Assembly (NCBI RefSeq): GCF_001704415.2 | Contig: NW_017189517.1 | Coordinates: 8,443,167-8,507,166, forward strand | Length of the DNA stretch: 64,000 nt | Direction: 5' to 3' | DNA from: Capra hircus | Lineage: Eukaryota > Chordata > Mammalia > Artiodactyla > Bovidae | In this document: piece after piece, positions 48,216 to 59,114 of the stretch | Layout: every line of letters begins with the position of its first letter | Position numbering within the stretch: position 1 is the stretch's first letter | Notes under the pieces: generated by a model | Database searches by the model: none | What the model saw: the letters and a program-made list of their open reading frames with translations, nothing else | Told to the model about the DNA's origin: nothing | Translations under genes and position numbers: made by a program

Positions 48216-48573
48216 TCGAAATGTACAGCTATAAACATCCCTTTAGATACGTCTTTAGGTTCATCTCGAGTTTTGGTGAGTTGCCCCAAAATGCTAATTG
48301 TAAGAGCAGGGGTTGAGTTTGGGTGTATTTGAAGGTGGAGTACACTGAACTTGCTGAAACATTGATTCTGGGTCTAAAGAGAAGGAGAAAAGCCATGAAA
48401 GCACTCAAGATCTTTACTTATGCAATCTGGCTGATGGACATGCTCTTCAATAAGATGGGAAACACTGGGGATATTAATTTTGTGGGAGGAAATCAAGGGT
48501 TTTGTTTGGGACATTTTAAGATTTAGATGCTTATGAGATGTAAATCTGGATGAAATCTAGATGTGATGCATGT
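48216..48573. other. Unassigned intergenic sequence
   Basis: No repeat or gene recognised. Confidence 0.4.
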
Positions 48574-48797
48574 GTGTGTGCTAAGTTGCTTCAGTCGTGT
48601 CCAACTCTTTGTCACCCTATGGGCTGTAGCCCACCAGGCTTCTCTGTCCATGAGATTCTCTAGGCAAGAATACTGGAGTGGGTTGACATGTCCTCCTCCA
48701 GGGGATCTTCCCCACCCAGGGATCAAACCTGTGTCTTTTGTATCTCCTGCATTGGCAAGTGGGTTCTTTACCATTAGCACCACCTGGGAAGGTCTAA
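48574..48797 (-). mobile_element. Bov-tA SINE, antisense
   Basis: It runs from 'gtgtgctaagttgcttcagt' to 'ctttaccattagcaccacct', with the extended 'tatctcctgcattggcaagt' head also seen at 37349 and 63693. Confidence 0.9.
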
Positions 48798-48811
48798 GAT
48801 GAGAGAGAATT

Positions 48812-48940
48812 TTTAAAATTAATTTTTGTTGGAGTATAGTTGCTTTGCAATGTTGTGTTAGTTTTTACTGTATAGCAAAGTGCATCAGCTATACGTATAC
48901 AATTATACCCTGTTTTTTTGGATTTCCTTCCCAAGATGAG
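48812..48940 (-). mobile_element. Artiodactyl L1 3' end, antisense
   Basis: 'ttgttggagtatagttgctt', 'caatgttgtgttagttttta' and 'tttttggatttccttcccaa' match the complement of the artiodactyl L1 3' UTR. Confidence 0.82.
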
Positions 48941-49033
48941 ATAGGATTTAGAGATTGGATAAAAGATGAGAGGAAAACTAACAAAGGAGGTTGACATGGA
49001 AAAGCCAGTAGGGTATCAGGAGAACCAAGGGAC

Positions 49034-49419
49034 TCAGTTCAGCTCAGTCGCTCAATTGTGTCCGACTATTTGCGACCCCATGAATCACAGCACACCAGGC
49101 CTCCCTGTCCTTCACCAACTCCCGGAGTTCACTCAGACTCGCGTCCATCGAGTCAGTGATGCCATCCAGCCATCTCATCCTCAGTCGTCCCCTTCTCCTC
49201 CTGTCCCCAATCCCTCCCAGCATCAGAGTCTTTTTCAATGAGACAACTCTTCGCATGAGGTTGCCAAAGTACTGGAGTTTCAGCTTTAGCAACATTCCTT
49301 CCAAAGAAATCCCAGGGTTGATCTCCTTCAGAATGGACTGGTTGGCTCTCTTTGCAGTCCAAGGGACTCTCAAGAGTCTTCTCCAACACCACAGTTCAAA
49401 ATCATCAATTCTTTGGCTA
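49034..49419 (-). mobile_element. BovB 3' fragment
   Basis: Antisense BovB from the tail ('tcagttcagctcagtcgctc') to 'caattctttggct', about 386 bp and 5'-truncated. The relic frame (49044-49373) carries the C-terminal BovB text 'MRWLDGITDSMDASLSELRE'. Confidence 0.92.
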
Positions 49420-49684
49420 GAGAATCCTAAAAGTTAAGTGAAGAGACTGTTTCAAAAAGAAGACAGTGATGAACTGGGCCAAATATTGTTGATGAATCCT
49501 TAATAAAAGGAATGAAAATGGATCACTAAATTTGAGAAGGTGAAAGCTGTTTTAATGGGGTGGATGGGGGTAAAAACCAAACTGGTATGGGAGGTGAGAA
49601 AATGAAGATAATAAGTATAGGCTACTCTTTTGAAGAGTTGAGCTACAAAGGGAAGCAGAGGACTATGGGAATATCTAGGGGAGT
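49420..49684. other. Unassigned intergenic sequence
   Basis: Nothing recognised. Confidence 0.4.
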
Positions 49685-50225
49685 ATGGTAATCAGATCTA
49701 AACTGCTCTCCGATGATTCCCTTACTCCTGGTACTAACACCCCAGTGTAATCCTCTCCCCTGGAGTTCTGGCTGAATTTAGTGACTCACTTCTAAGAATA
49801 GAATGCGGCAGAAGTTATGGAGTGTCACTTCTGGGAGATTAATTTACATCAAGGCTGTAGGTTCTCTCTCTTTCTCTCTGAACACTGGTGCCCGGGGAGG
49901 CAAGCTGCCATTCCAACTCGATGGAGAGGACCAGGTGGTGTGGTCAGAAACTGAGGACTTCAGTCCAAGTGCCCACAAGAAACTGAAGCAGACCAGCAAC
50001 TTGGTGACTAAGCATGAAGGAGAACTTTTCAGCTCCAGGAGATTTGGGACTATTGCCTTGGCGGACAGCTTGATGACAGCCTCCTGAGAGAACCTGAGCT
50101 AAAACCACCAACTCATTTGCTCCCAATTTCCTGATCCGCAGGAACTGTGAGATAATCCCTATTGTTTTCAGATGCCACTTTTGGGGGACTTTGTTACATG
50201 GCAACAGATAACAACTTCGGGGGTG
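49685..50225 (+). repeat. MaLR (MLT1-like) LTR, degenerate
   Basis: 'tagtgactcacttctaagaa', 'gacagcttgatgacagcctc', 'gcaggaactgtgagataatc' and 'tttgttacatggcaacagat' follow an MLT1-type LTR in order. There is no coding capacity. Confidence 0.6.
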
Positions 50226-50925
50226 GAGGAGTGGGGAGGATGGTTTCCCAGTGTAAGAAGGGTTTGCTTTTTAACGGAGACATTTTATAGCATGTTTCTT
50301 TTTTCTGTTTGTCACAGGTCATTCTCATCAGCATACAATAATGCAGTAGAGAGGGATGCTAATTAAAATCCTTGGGTAGGGATCCTGGACTAAGGCAGAA
50401 AGGTTGCTGTGACATAGGAAAAAAGAATGAGGCACTGTGTTTGTGTACAATGTAATGGGGTTAGTGGATTTGGCAGTGGGAGGATGTGTAAATTCTCTTC
50501 TGATTGCTTCTCTTTTCTCGGTAAAAGAAGGAAGGTCACCACCTCAGAATGAAGAGAGACAGTGAAACTAAATTAGTGATATGCAGTCTTTTATAACAAT
50601 TAACCTATGGTGGAAAGGCAGTTCATAGAATTTGTGAACAATAAAACCGTTGCCAGTACAGAGTAACTATGATTTCTTTCAGCTGTTGTCAAAATGCTCC
50701 TTCCTTCAAGCTCTTAGATTGTGCATCCCTCTCCCTAAATTGCATAAAGATTTAATAAATATAATTTTTACCACAGTCAAATAGAATGGCCACAGAAATT
50801 CCCAGGAAGTTTTCTTTGCAGCATCTATCAGTGAGGACTATATACACAGACAATAAGGAGAAGAAGACGCATTTGAGGATGTCAGAGAGGAACTTTGTCA
50901 TTCAGAGATCACACTATTGAGGCAA
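50226..50925. other. Unassigned intergenic sequence
   Basis: No repeat or gene recognised. Confidence 0.45.
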
Positions 50926-50940
50926 ACTCTGGGACTGGGA

Positions 50941-51138
50941 TTACCTGGTGGCTCAGACGGTAAAGCGTCTGCCTGCAATGCAGGAGACCCGGGTTCGATC
51001 CCCGGGTCAGGAAGATCCCCTGGAGAAGGAAATGGCAACCCACTCCAGTACTCTTGCCTAGAAAATTCCATGGATGGAGGAGCCTGGTGGGCTACAGTCC
51101 ATGGGGTTGCAAAGAGTCGGACACAACTGAGTGACTTC
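50941..51138 (+). mobile_element. Bov-tA SINE, well preserved
   Basis: The tRNA-like head keeps an A-box 'tggctcagacgg' and a perfect B-box GGTTCGATCC, followed by the full Bov-A body. A perfect 15-bp TSD actctgggactggga lies at 50926-50940 and 51139-51153. This is the best-preserved pol III promoter among the SINEs here. Confidence 0.96.
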
Positions 51139-51153
51139 ACTCTGGGACTGGGA

Positions 51154-51947
51154 CTAGGATCCCATGAGCTATGAAATCTAGGTCCACTCATGTCTGTTCA
51201 GGGTAATTTGAGCTAAGTAATCTGGCATCAGTCAAAACTAGAGAACAGGAATTGGCTGGGTAGTCAGCTAAGAATCATCAGGGGTTACAAAATAATGAAA
51301 GAATTAGAAATCCACAGATACCAAAACAAAACTGTCTAAGAAGGTACATATATAGTGAGGCTTGGAATTGGCATGCTGATAGTCCCATCATTGCTAAATG
51401 AATAAATAAAACATGCCTCCATTCCAATCCACTGAGAAGTGCTCAGAGCATGATTTAAAAGAATTGAGCAGTAATACAGTGAACCTGTACTGCAAATAGA
51501 AAGCTTCCAAGTGTAATCAGTTTCAATGCCCAAGGTCTAACTACCATCCCTGAAAAGTTGACTATGAGATTCATTTTCGCTTTGCAGGTGCTGATGGGAA
51601 ACATTTCAGATATGTCTGCATATTTGGAAAAAAATTTGAAGTGGATAATCATAACAGCAGTTTTATACTTGAGCTGACTTTCATACATAAACCAAAAATT
51701 TATTTTCTCTCCTAAGCTAAATCAAGCTAAATCATAGATCAAGCCCAATGATGGAAGGTTCTTCTGACTTCATCTGACATTTATTTTTACCCTTTTCTAC
51801 ATGGTGCATTGGGAAATCTTTGTTCTTATATATAGTGTGAGGTATCTGAAGTCCACATCTAAATAGTGGTCATGATTCCCATAAATAAGATTTTGGTTCC
51901 CCAAAGTGGAAGTAAAAGCAGTACCTGATTACCTAGCCATCTAGTCT
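51154..51947. other. Unassigned intergenic sequence
   Basis: No repeat or gene recognised. Confidence 0.45.
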
Positions 51948-52078
51948 GTAACTATATCCCACATGCCACAGCTAAAAGTTTGCCTGCCATAAGTAAAAGT
52001 CCCTGCTTGCTACAACGAAGATCAAAGATCCTGTGTGTCACAACTAAGACCTGGCGCGGCCAAATAAATAAATATTTT
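51948..52078 (+). mobile_element. CHR-type SINE 3' part
   Basis: 'tatatcccacatgccacagc', 'cctgtgtgtcacaactaaga' and 'cctggcgcggccaaataaat' are the 3' half of a CHR SINE; the head is missing. Confidence 0.75.
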
Positions 52079-52473
52079 TTAAAAATTTTGTGAATACTTA
52101 TGTACATAAAGGTCTGCAAGATAGATCAAAAAGATCCACATAAAATAGACAACAGTGTGTTCTTAGAATTTATTGTTATTCTATTAACATTAGAATAATA
52201 TTCTGTTAAAATTCTACTAATGATATCTATTAATATTCAGGGTTTTATTGTTTTTTTCTGTGTGGGATAGTGTATATAATCTGATTGCAAAATTTGTCAT
52301 GTCATATTTTTTTATTTTGCTGATATTTTCAAAATAGAAAATGAAAGGTAATTCCCTACTCCCCTTCCCTCCCCCTCCTCACCCTTACCCCAGGGTAGTG
52401 AGGGCTTTTGGTCCTGCAAGTCTGGTTTCCCTTGGCTCAGGTAAGTCTTTTATTTATTTAGTTAGTTTTGTGT
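52079..52473. other. Unassigned intergenic sequence
   Basis: AT-rich; nothing recognised apart from a C-rich stretch near 52360-52393. Confidence 0.4.
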
Positions 52474-52486
52474 ATACTAATATAAA

Positions 52487-52704
52487 GGCTTCCCTGGTGG
52501 CTCAGACTGTAAAGAATCTGCCTGTTATGCAGGAGACACAGGTTCAATTCCTGGGTTCAGAAGATCCCCTGGAGAAGACAATGGCAACCCATTCCAGCAT
52601 TCTTGCCTGGAGAATTCCATGGACAAAGGAACCTGGTGGGGAATAGTCCATGGAGTTGCAGAGTTAGACACAACTGACTAACACACACACGCAGACACAC
52701 ACAC
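52487..52704 (+). mobile_element. Bov-tA SINE
   Basis: Complete head and body with a CA-rich tail. A perfect 13-bp TSD atactaatataaa lies at 52474-52486 and 52705-52717. Confidence 0.95.
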
Positions 52705-52786
52705 ATACTAATATAAATCTTTAGGAGCACAGAACTGTAGTGGTGATAATCTTCAGATCATTACTATTGGGCTATTCATGGGCACG

Positions 52787-53090
52787 TGGGCTTCCATGGT
52801 AGAATCAGCCTGCAATACAGGAGACCTGGGTTCAATTCCTGGGTTGGGAAGATCCCCTGGAGAAGGGAATGGTTACCCACTCCAAAATACTTGAGCTTCC
52901 CTGGTGGCTCAGTTGGTAAAGAATCTGCCTGAAATGTGGGCGACCTGGGCTAGATCCCTAGGTTGGGAAGGTCCCCTGGAGAATGGAAAGGCTACCCACT
53001 CCAGTATTCTGGCCTGGAGAATTCTGGACTATACAGTCCATGGGGTCACAAAGAGTCAGACACAACTGAACGACTTTCACTTTCAAAACA
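52787..53090 (+). mobile_element. Bov-tA SINE, tandem dimer
   Basis: A first unit (52787-52892) is cut within the body at 'cccactccaaaatacttgag'. It is joined directly to a second complete unit starting 'cttccctggtggctcagttg' and ending 'cgactttcactttc'. This head-body-head-body order is the known dimeric Bov-tA form. Confidence 0.88.
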
Positions 53091-53660
53091 CTATTATTAT
53101 TATTTCCCCCTCAGTTCTATCCCTTTACTCCAATATAAAAAAGAAAATAGAGTGGAAAAATATTTATAAGTAAACATTTAATCATGTGAATGATCAAGGA
53201 AAGGCAATTTGAGAAAGAAGTTGTAAAAAATTCACTGAGTCCTAATGTTGGCTTCAGCGTGGCAGAACCAGTATTATCATATGTAGAAAATTTTACTGAA
53301 AATTTTAGAGCTCTCTTGGAAAGCAATTATAAAATATGCAATAAAATATTTATACCTTTTGACTAATTAATTCCACTTCTGGGAGTTATGCTTAAGAAAT
53401 TTTTCAAAATATAGTAAATGTTATATGAATGAAAGTACTCCATATAGCAATACCTAAAACAGCCATCCTAAATGTCTGGCAACAGGGAAATGGGTAAAGA
53501 AAGTAAGATGCATCCTTCTATTAGGATATTATGCATTCATTAAAATGATAAGTATATAGATAATAGTACTTGAAAATATTTTGGCTTAAAATCAATATGA
53601 TTCAAGCTATAATAAAGAGATTCATGGAAACCTGTAAGAAAAAATTTAAAAAAATGTTAA
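53091..53660. other. Unassigned AT-rich intergenic sequence
   Basis: It resembles old L1 3' sequence in places ('acttttgactaattaattcc', 'catattgcaatacctaaaac'-like text) but I cannot place it securely. Confidence 0.35.
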
Positions 53661-53923
53661 ATGGCACCCCACTCCAGTACTCTTGCCTGGAAAGTCCCAT
53701 GGATGGAGCAGCCTGATGGGCTGCAGTCCATGGGGTCGCTAAGAGTCGGACACGACTGAGCAACTTCACTTTCACTTTTCACTTTCATGCATTGGAGAAG
53801 GAAATGGCAACCCACTCCAGTGTTCTTGCCTGGAGAATCCCAGGGACGAAGGAGCCTGGTGGGCTGCTGTCTATGAGGTCGCACAGAGTCGGACACGACT
53901 GAAGCGAATTAGCAGCAGCAGCA
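53661..53923 (+). mobile_element. Bov-A2 SINE, slightly 5'-truncated
   Basis: It begins 'atggcaccccactccagtac', contains both units and the 'cacttttcactttcatgcat' linker, and ends in (AGC)n. Confidence 0.94.
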
Positions 53924-53999
53924 GGCCATAATTTTAAAATTAGAGGACCATTTCTTAATGTATCCAGAACTTCTGGGCTTGTGTCATTACAGAGCAATT

Positions 54000-54115
54000 A
54001 TTTTCAATCCTGGCTATTCATAAGAATGATCTGGGGAGTTTTCCCAAAAATGCTGATGCCCAGGCCCACCTCCAGAGGTTCTGATTAAATTGGTCTAGAG
54101 TGGACCTGAATATCA
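54000..54115 (+). repeat. hAT-Charlie (MER5-like) fragment
   Basis: 'aagaatgatctggggagttt', 'aaatgctgatgcccaggccc' and 'ggttctgattaaattggtct' match a Charlie-derived element. Confidence 0.55.
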
Positions 54116-54276
54116 AGGGTTTTGTTTGTGATATTTGTTTTGTTTTCCACTTTTCAGATGATGCTATACAGCCGGGATCGAGATCCCCAGTCTCAACAAA
54201 TTCTGAAAGCCCTTTTTCTTACAGAATTTCAACAGCTACCACATCTCAGCTGCACTTAAAAAGGCATAAGATTTTT

Positions 54277-54607
54277 TCTTTTAATTAATTAATTACTTTT
54301 TATTTTTGGCTATGCTAGCTCTTCCTTGCTGCTCCCGGACTTTCTTTAGTTACAGAGAGTGGGGGCTACTCTTCATCACAGCACATGGGCTTCTCATTGC
54401 AGCGGCTTCTCTTGTTGTGGAATATGGAGTCTAGGCGTATGGGCTTCAGTAGTTGTGGCTCGCAGGTTTTAGTGTGCAGGCTCGGTGGTTGTGACAGACA
54501 GGTTTATTTGCCCAGCAGCCTGTGGAATCTTCCTGGACCAGGCATTGAACTCATGTCCCCTGCATTGGCAGATGGATCCTTATCCACTGTGCCACCAGGG
54601 AAGTCCC
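54277..54607 (-). mobile_element. CHR-type SINE, full, antisense
   Basis: It starts with the T-rich tail, passes 'cagcggcttctcttgttgtg' and 'ggcttcagtagttgtggctc', and ends at 'ccactgtgccaccagggaag tccc'. A perfect 18-bp TSD aaaaggcataagattttt lies at 54259-54276 and 54608-54625, the longest in the window. Confidence 0.95.
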
Positions 54608-54625
54608 AAAAGGCATAAGATTTTT

Positions 54626-54731
54626 AAGAAAAAAAATCTCAATCTGATGTGAATTTAAGTGAACCAATTTAACATCCTTTCTTCAAATTACACTCCTCCC
54701 TTAAAAATCTCATAAATAATAAAAACAGTGC
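54626..54731. other. Short unassigned gap
   Basis: Nothing recognised. Confidence 0.4.
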
Positions 54732-54744
54732 CTTTACAGGATAT

Positions 54745-54934
54745 GGGCTTCCCTTGTGGCTCAGCTGGTAAAAGAATTCGCCTGCAGTGCAGGAGACCTG
54801 GGTTTGATCCCTGGGTTGGGAAGATCCCCTGGAGAAGGGAAAGGCTACCCATTCCAGTATTCTGGCCTGGAGAGTTCCATGGACTGTAAAATCCATAGGG
54901 TCACAGAGAGTCGGACACGACTGAGTGACTTTCA
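54745..54934 (+). mobile_element. Bov-tA SINE
   Basis: Complete unit with a one-base insertion in the A-box region ('ctggtaaaagaattcgcctg'). A perfect 13-bp TSD ctttacaggatat lies at 54732-54744 and 54935-54947. Confidence 0.95.
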
Positions 54935-55011
54935 CTTTACAGGATATAGGTGATAGACTGAATATTTTCACATTAAAAAAAAAAAGACTTAGGTATGTAT
55001 ACAAAAAACCT

Positions 55012-55235
55012 GGGCTTCCCCAGTGGCCCAGTGGTACAGAATCCGCCTGTCAATGCAAGAGACATAAGAGACAAGTGTTCAGTCCCTGGATTGGGAATAT
55101 CCCCTGTAGGAGGGCATGGCAACTCACTCCAGCATTCTTCCCTGGAAAATCCCATGGACAGAGGAGCCTGGTGGGCTGCAGTCCATGGGGTCACAAAGAG
55201 TCGGAGACAACTTAGTGACTAACACTTTCACTTTC
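55012..55235 (+). mobile_element. Bov-tA SINE
   Basis: The head 'gggcttccccagtggcccag', a short duplication in the tRNA-like part ('agagacataagagacaagtg'), then the body to 'ctaacactttcactttc'. Confidence 0.9.
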
Positions 55236-55744
55236 AAGAAGCGGGAAACAATTATTCAACATGGATGTTCTATTGAAAACACACCATACAGAGGATTCTG
55301 AAATGTAAATATAAATATTTTCTAATGTTCCTTTCAAACTTGAAAAGTTCTATGAATTGTTAATACTCCAAATTACCCTCCTTCCCAACTTTAGCTTCAG
55401 CCTATGTGGTTTCTGTATATCAAATTTCACTTCTATATCAAAAAGAAAAAAACATGAAATAGTGGTCCATAGTTAACATCACTTTTTAGTAAATCTCTTG
55501 GGCTTTCCTTTTCAGTATTAAGTCACAGGGAAGATTTATCTTTGTGTAAGGTTACATCAGGCAGAAATCTGTTGCCAGATACCAGTCTCTGCATTTCCAT
55601 GGCACTGCTGGTTATTACCTACCCAATAGCCGTGCTCCTCTGCCACCTTGCTAACAGAACTCTGACTTTGTTCAAGATAGTAGCAATATGCCAAAACTGC
55701 TCCAATCTAAACCAAGCATGGTAACCCCATTGCTCTTTTGCCAG
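55236..55744. other. Unassigned intergenic sequence
   Basis: No repeat or gene recognised. Confidence 0.45.
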
Positions 55745-56105
55745 TGATTGGTTTCCAATTGAACATGTGACCCAATTTTGTCTTTAAAAAAAAGTAAGAG
55801 GAATTCTTCCAAGGGGAGAATTCTGTACTTCTGTGAAAGGTTTCCTCTCTGAAGAAGAACAGAGGATGCAAAAAGAGAAAGTATCTTCTTCCCACTTTTT
55901 GATGGGTCCTCTGACAACGTGATCATCTGAGCTGTGGTAGCTATCTTGCAACCATGAAGGGGAAGCCAAAATAATTGCAGAGAAATCAACTGAGAGTCCT
56001 GCATTATAGACCCCAGCAGAAGGCTAACTATGGAGTTCTATCAAGTGAGACAATAAATCCCTATTGTTTTAAGTCATTTTTAGTAAGGTTACTTGCAACC
56101 TACAT
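55745..56105 (+). repeat. MaLR-like LTR relic (tentative)
   Basis: The end region 'gagacaataaatccctattg', 'ttttaagtcatttttagtaa' and 'ggttacttgcaacc' resembles the R/U5 side of MaLR LTRs. The upstream part is too diverged to place. Confidence 0.4.
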
Positions 56106-56161
56106 ATCCTAGTTAGGGTCCCAGAAGAATTCAAGTTGAATGAACTGCAGAAACTATGTGA

Positions 56162-56164
<3 letters not shown>

Positions 56165-56222
<58 letters not shown>
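56165..56222. repeat. CA microsatellite passing into TA repeat
   Basis: About 22 uninterrupted CA units (56165-56208) followed by about 7 TA units. It is the longest perfect microsatellite in the window. Confidence 0.96.
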
Positions 56223-56520
56223 GGGAGAAACTTCTATACATAGATGGTAGCATAATTAATTAGCCATAGTGAAATGTAGATTTTGTCTGTCAATATCTAT
56301 GTCTATTTATCTATTTTTCTGTCATCTACCTACCTATCTATAATTTGGTAGCTATAGCAACAAAGTTAAGTGAAACAGCCTTTCTAAGTGTAAACAGTCT
56401 GGCTTAATGATCAGTTTGAGTCGTTTTTAGCACTCATCCCTGATTGTCTCAGCCGTAAACCTGCTATGTGATCTTCATCCAATCACCTGTGGGTTAAAAT
56501 CACATTGGCCAATAGTAATT

Positions 56521-56554
56521 ACAGAAAAACCTGAACAGTTTGGCCAACCCAATA
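56521..56554. mobile_element. Mariner-like element, half only
   Basis: 'acagaaaaacctgaacagtt' and 'tggccaacccaata' match one arm of the mariner-like palindromes at 47595 and 61428. Confidence 0.6.
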
Positions 56555-57017
56555 CATGAACACTATGTTACAAGAGGAGGGGATCACTGACCTTGAGTAA
56601 GAAATCCAAGGTCATGTGGCTAGAAACTGGTGAGGGCAGTAAGGGATAAGATCAAACCTCATGGGATCTGATCCCTAAATCCTTGTTTCTAATAAGGACA
56701 CCATACTATCCCCCATACTAGGTAGCATGATAAAGGTAAGGAATGAGAGATATGATCAATAAATATGAGACAAGGAGGATGTTCTAAGCTTGGTAGAACC
56801 AGAGGCAGTGATTAAAATGGGTTTCCCTGGAGTTCCAAGTCTCAGAAAAGCAAAGCTTCTAAATAGAGCCAACACACTAGGTCCAAGACTTGCAATTAAG
56901 TGAGAGAGCAGTAAAAAGGATGTTGCAGGGAGGAATCTAATTCTGACTCTATGTTGGAAACTGTTTCTATGACTTGCTTTTATTACTATAATCATACTCA
57001 ATGGTTGGTCTGGAGGA
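56555..57017. other. Unassigned intergenic sequence
   Basis: A MIR-like trace occurs at 56570-56690 ('ccaaggtcatgtggctagaa'). No gene recognised. Confidence 0.4.
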
Positions 57018-57028
57018 CCCTGCTCCCC

Positions 57029-57479
57029 TCAGTTCAGTCGCTCAGTCGTGTCTGACTCTTGGCGACCTCATGGATTGCAGCACACCAGGCCTCCCTGTCC
57101 ATCACCAACTCCTGGAGTTTACTCAAACTCATGTCCATTGAGTCAGTGATGCCATCCAACCATCTTATCTTCTGTCGTCCCCTTCTCCTGCCTTCAATCT
57201 TTGCCAACATCAGGGTCTTTTCAAATGAGTCAGCTCTGCACATCAGGTGACCAAAGTATTGGAGTTTCAGCATCAGTCCTTCCAATGAATAGTCAGGACT
57301 GATTTCCTTTAGGATGGACTGGTTGGATCTCCTTGCAGTCCAAGGGACTCTCAAGAGTCTTCTCCAACACCACAGTTCAAAAGCATCAATTCTTCGGTGC
57401 TCAGCTTCTTTATAGTCCAACTCTCACATCCATACATGACCACTGGAAAAACCATAGCCTTGACTAGATGGACCTTTGT
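57029..57479 (-). mobile_element. BovB 3' fragment inserted into an LTR
   Basis: Antisense BovB from the tail to 'actagatggacctttgt'. A relic frame of 128 codons (57034-57420) carries 'ELWCWRRLLRVPWTARRSNQ'. A 7-bp repeat ccctgct flanks it (57018-57024 and 57480-57486). Confidence 0.92.
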
Positions 57480-57905
57480 CCCTGCTATGACTAGACAGAC
57501 CTGCTCCTTTGCTTGACTGTAAAGTGCCTTTGTTCAGCTCCTGGAGAGATAGTTTGTCCCTGCCCACCTGTGAATAGAAGAGATTAACACACCCCTTCTG
57601 AAGGCTGGCCATTCCCTTGGAGATGTTTTGCAAAACTGAAGACTCTTTCACTTTACTTCCCCACTGCATCTCCCTCTTTATTCTGCCTTTTGACTTTAGT
57701 TCCTCATTGCTTCTCTCTCTCAGATCAGAGATAACAACCTGGCATCCAGACCCCAATAAGATGGTTATTTTGAGGCACTAGCTTGCCATCTTCTCGGTCT
57801 GCCGGCTCCCTAATTAAAGTTTCTTCCTTGCCTCAACACCTTGTCTCTCAGATTCATTGGCCTATTGTGCGGTGAGCAGAGTGAGCTTTGACTTGATAGC
57901 AAGGA
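57480..57905 (+). mobile_element. Ruminant ERV LTR (3' portion at least)
   Basis: 'tttgcttgactgtaaagtgc', 'ctttagttcctcattgcttc', an ATTAAA-type signal in 'ccctaattaaagtttcttcc', and 'ttggcctattgtgcggtgag' are arranged like U3-R-U5 of a ruminant endogenous LTR. The 5' boundary is obscured by the BovB copy. No retroviral gene adjoins it. Confidence 0.7.
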
Positions 57906-58183
57906 CACACAATGTTGTATGAAAGAGTGAAAATGCCTTTTTCTTGAACTTTCATGGATTTCTACTCATCACTAGAAACAATTGTTCCAGTGTGCTAAAT
58001 GGGAGTAGTAACCTGGTTCCTCTCACTCTGTCATATTTAAAAAGCCAACTTTTGATCAGAAAATGATGGACTGTTTTTCTCCTTCTCCCTAGAATCTTCT
58101 GACTTCTTGCCTTTTTTATGTAGAATTCCAAATATCTCAGGAATAGTTTTGCAATAACAATTTTTTGCAAACTCTTTTTGAAC
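57906..58183. other. Unassigned intergenic sequence
   Basis: Nothing recognised. Confidence 0.4.
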
Positions 58184-58706
58184 TGAAGGAGGAAACAGAC
58201 AGAGCTAGACTCCATCTTAGGCCAGGCTGTGAACAATAGGCTACATGCATGGTCACCCTCCCAGTGGACTCTGAACTTTGTGCCCAGTGTCTATAGAAAT
58301 GGCATACCAATGGAAAACCAGACCCCCGGGTAAAAGAGCCTCAGGACTTGTACTTGGACTCTCTGTTGCCTAAAAGAATATGCTAATTATCTCTGTAACA
58401 GAACAAAGTGGTAAATTCCATTATGTTTATTGGGATATGATCACAAGCCTACTGATAAATATCCACTGTTCATCTAGTCTTGTGACACATGAATCATGGG
58501 TTAACTTTGATCGTATCTCTCTTCAAGGAATTTGGAGAGGTGGGTTTGAGCAAGTACACTTAGGGTATATAAGGTTTTCACAAAAACTGGTCAGGGTCCT
58601 TGGCTAAGAGGAGACTGCCTTGGGCCCGCCGGTGTAACAAACTGCACTCCACTCTCTGCATTGTCCTTCTGAGTGAGTTCGTTTCCCAGAACGCATGGCT
58701 ACAACA
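58184..58706 (+). mobile_element. Endogenous retrovirus solo LTR, copy 2
   Basis: The same family and orientation as 46011-46525: it starts TGAAGGAGG, ends ACAACA, and is 523 bp long. It keeps the TATA-like ggtatataag (58564-58573). The AATAAA of copy 1 reads AACAAA here (near 58637), so its polyadenylation signal is lost. No clear TSD is left. Confidence 0.87.
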
Positions 58707-58809
58707 GAGTATTTTAGAAATACTCATTTAGTTATCGGTTATGGTAAAATTCATTTAAAGAATATTGTTCAATACCTTGGTGCGAATTGACTAATACCAA
58801 TATCAGTGA

Positions 58810-59013
58810 GCCTTGTGGCTCACAGGCTAAAGTGTCTGCCTCTAATGCTGGAGACCTGGGTTTGATCCTGGGTCGGGAAGATCCCCTGGAGAAGGAAATG
58901 GCAACCCACTCCAATATTCTTGCCTGGAGAATCCCATGGACGGAGGAGCCTGGTGGGCCCCAATACATGGGGTCGCAAAGAGTCGGACACGACTGAGCGA
59001 CTTAACTTAACTT
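58810..59013 (+). mobile_element. Bov-tA SINE
   Basis: 'cttgtggctcacaggctaaa', box-B 'gggtttgatcc' and the full body end in a cttaacttaa repeat. An 11-bp TSD aatatcaRtga (one mismatch) lies at 58799-58809 and 59014-59024. Confidence 0.92.
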
Positions 59014-59114
59014 AATATCAATGATATTGCCTAGAAAGTGAAACATTTTAGTTGCATGTAGAAGAAAAGCCATTTAGGTAGGATTTAGGTAGGGGTGAAG
59101 GTGTGTAGGTGCTA

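Noticed and set aside
50941..51010. A tRNA-Glu gene.
   Set aside because: The A- and B-box text is the head of a Bov-tA SINE with TSD and Bov-A body; no tRNA cloverleaf with an acceptor stem is seen.
46011..58706. The two homologous LTRs as the ends of one 12.7-kb provirus.
   Set aside because: Copy 1 has its own 4-bp TSD inside a SINE that resumes directly after it, and no retroviral genes lie between the copies.
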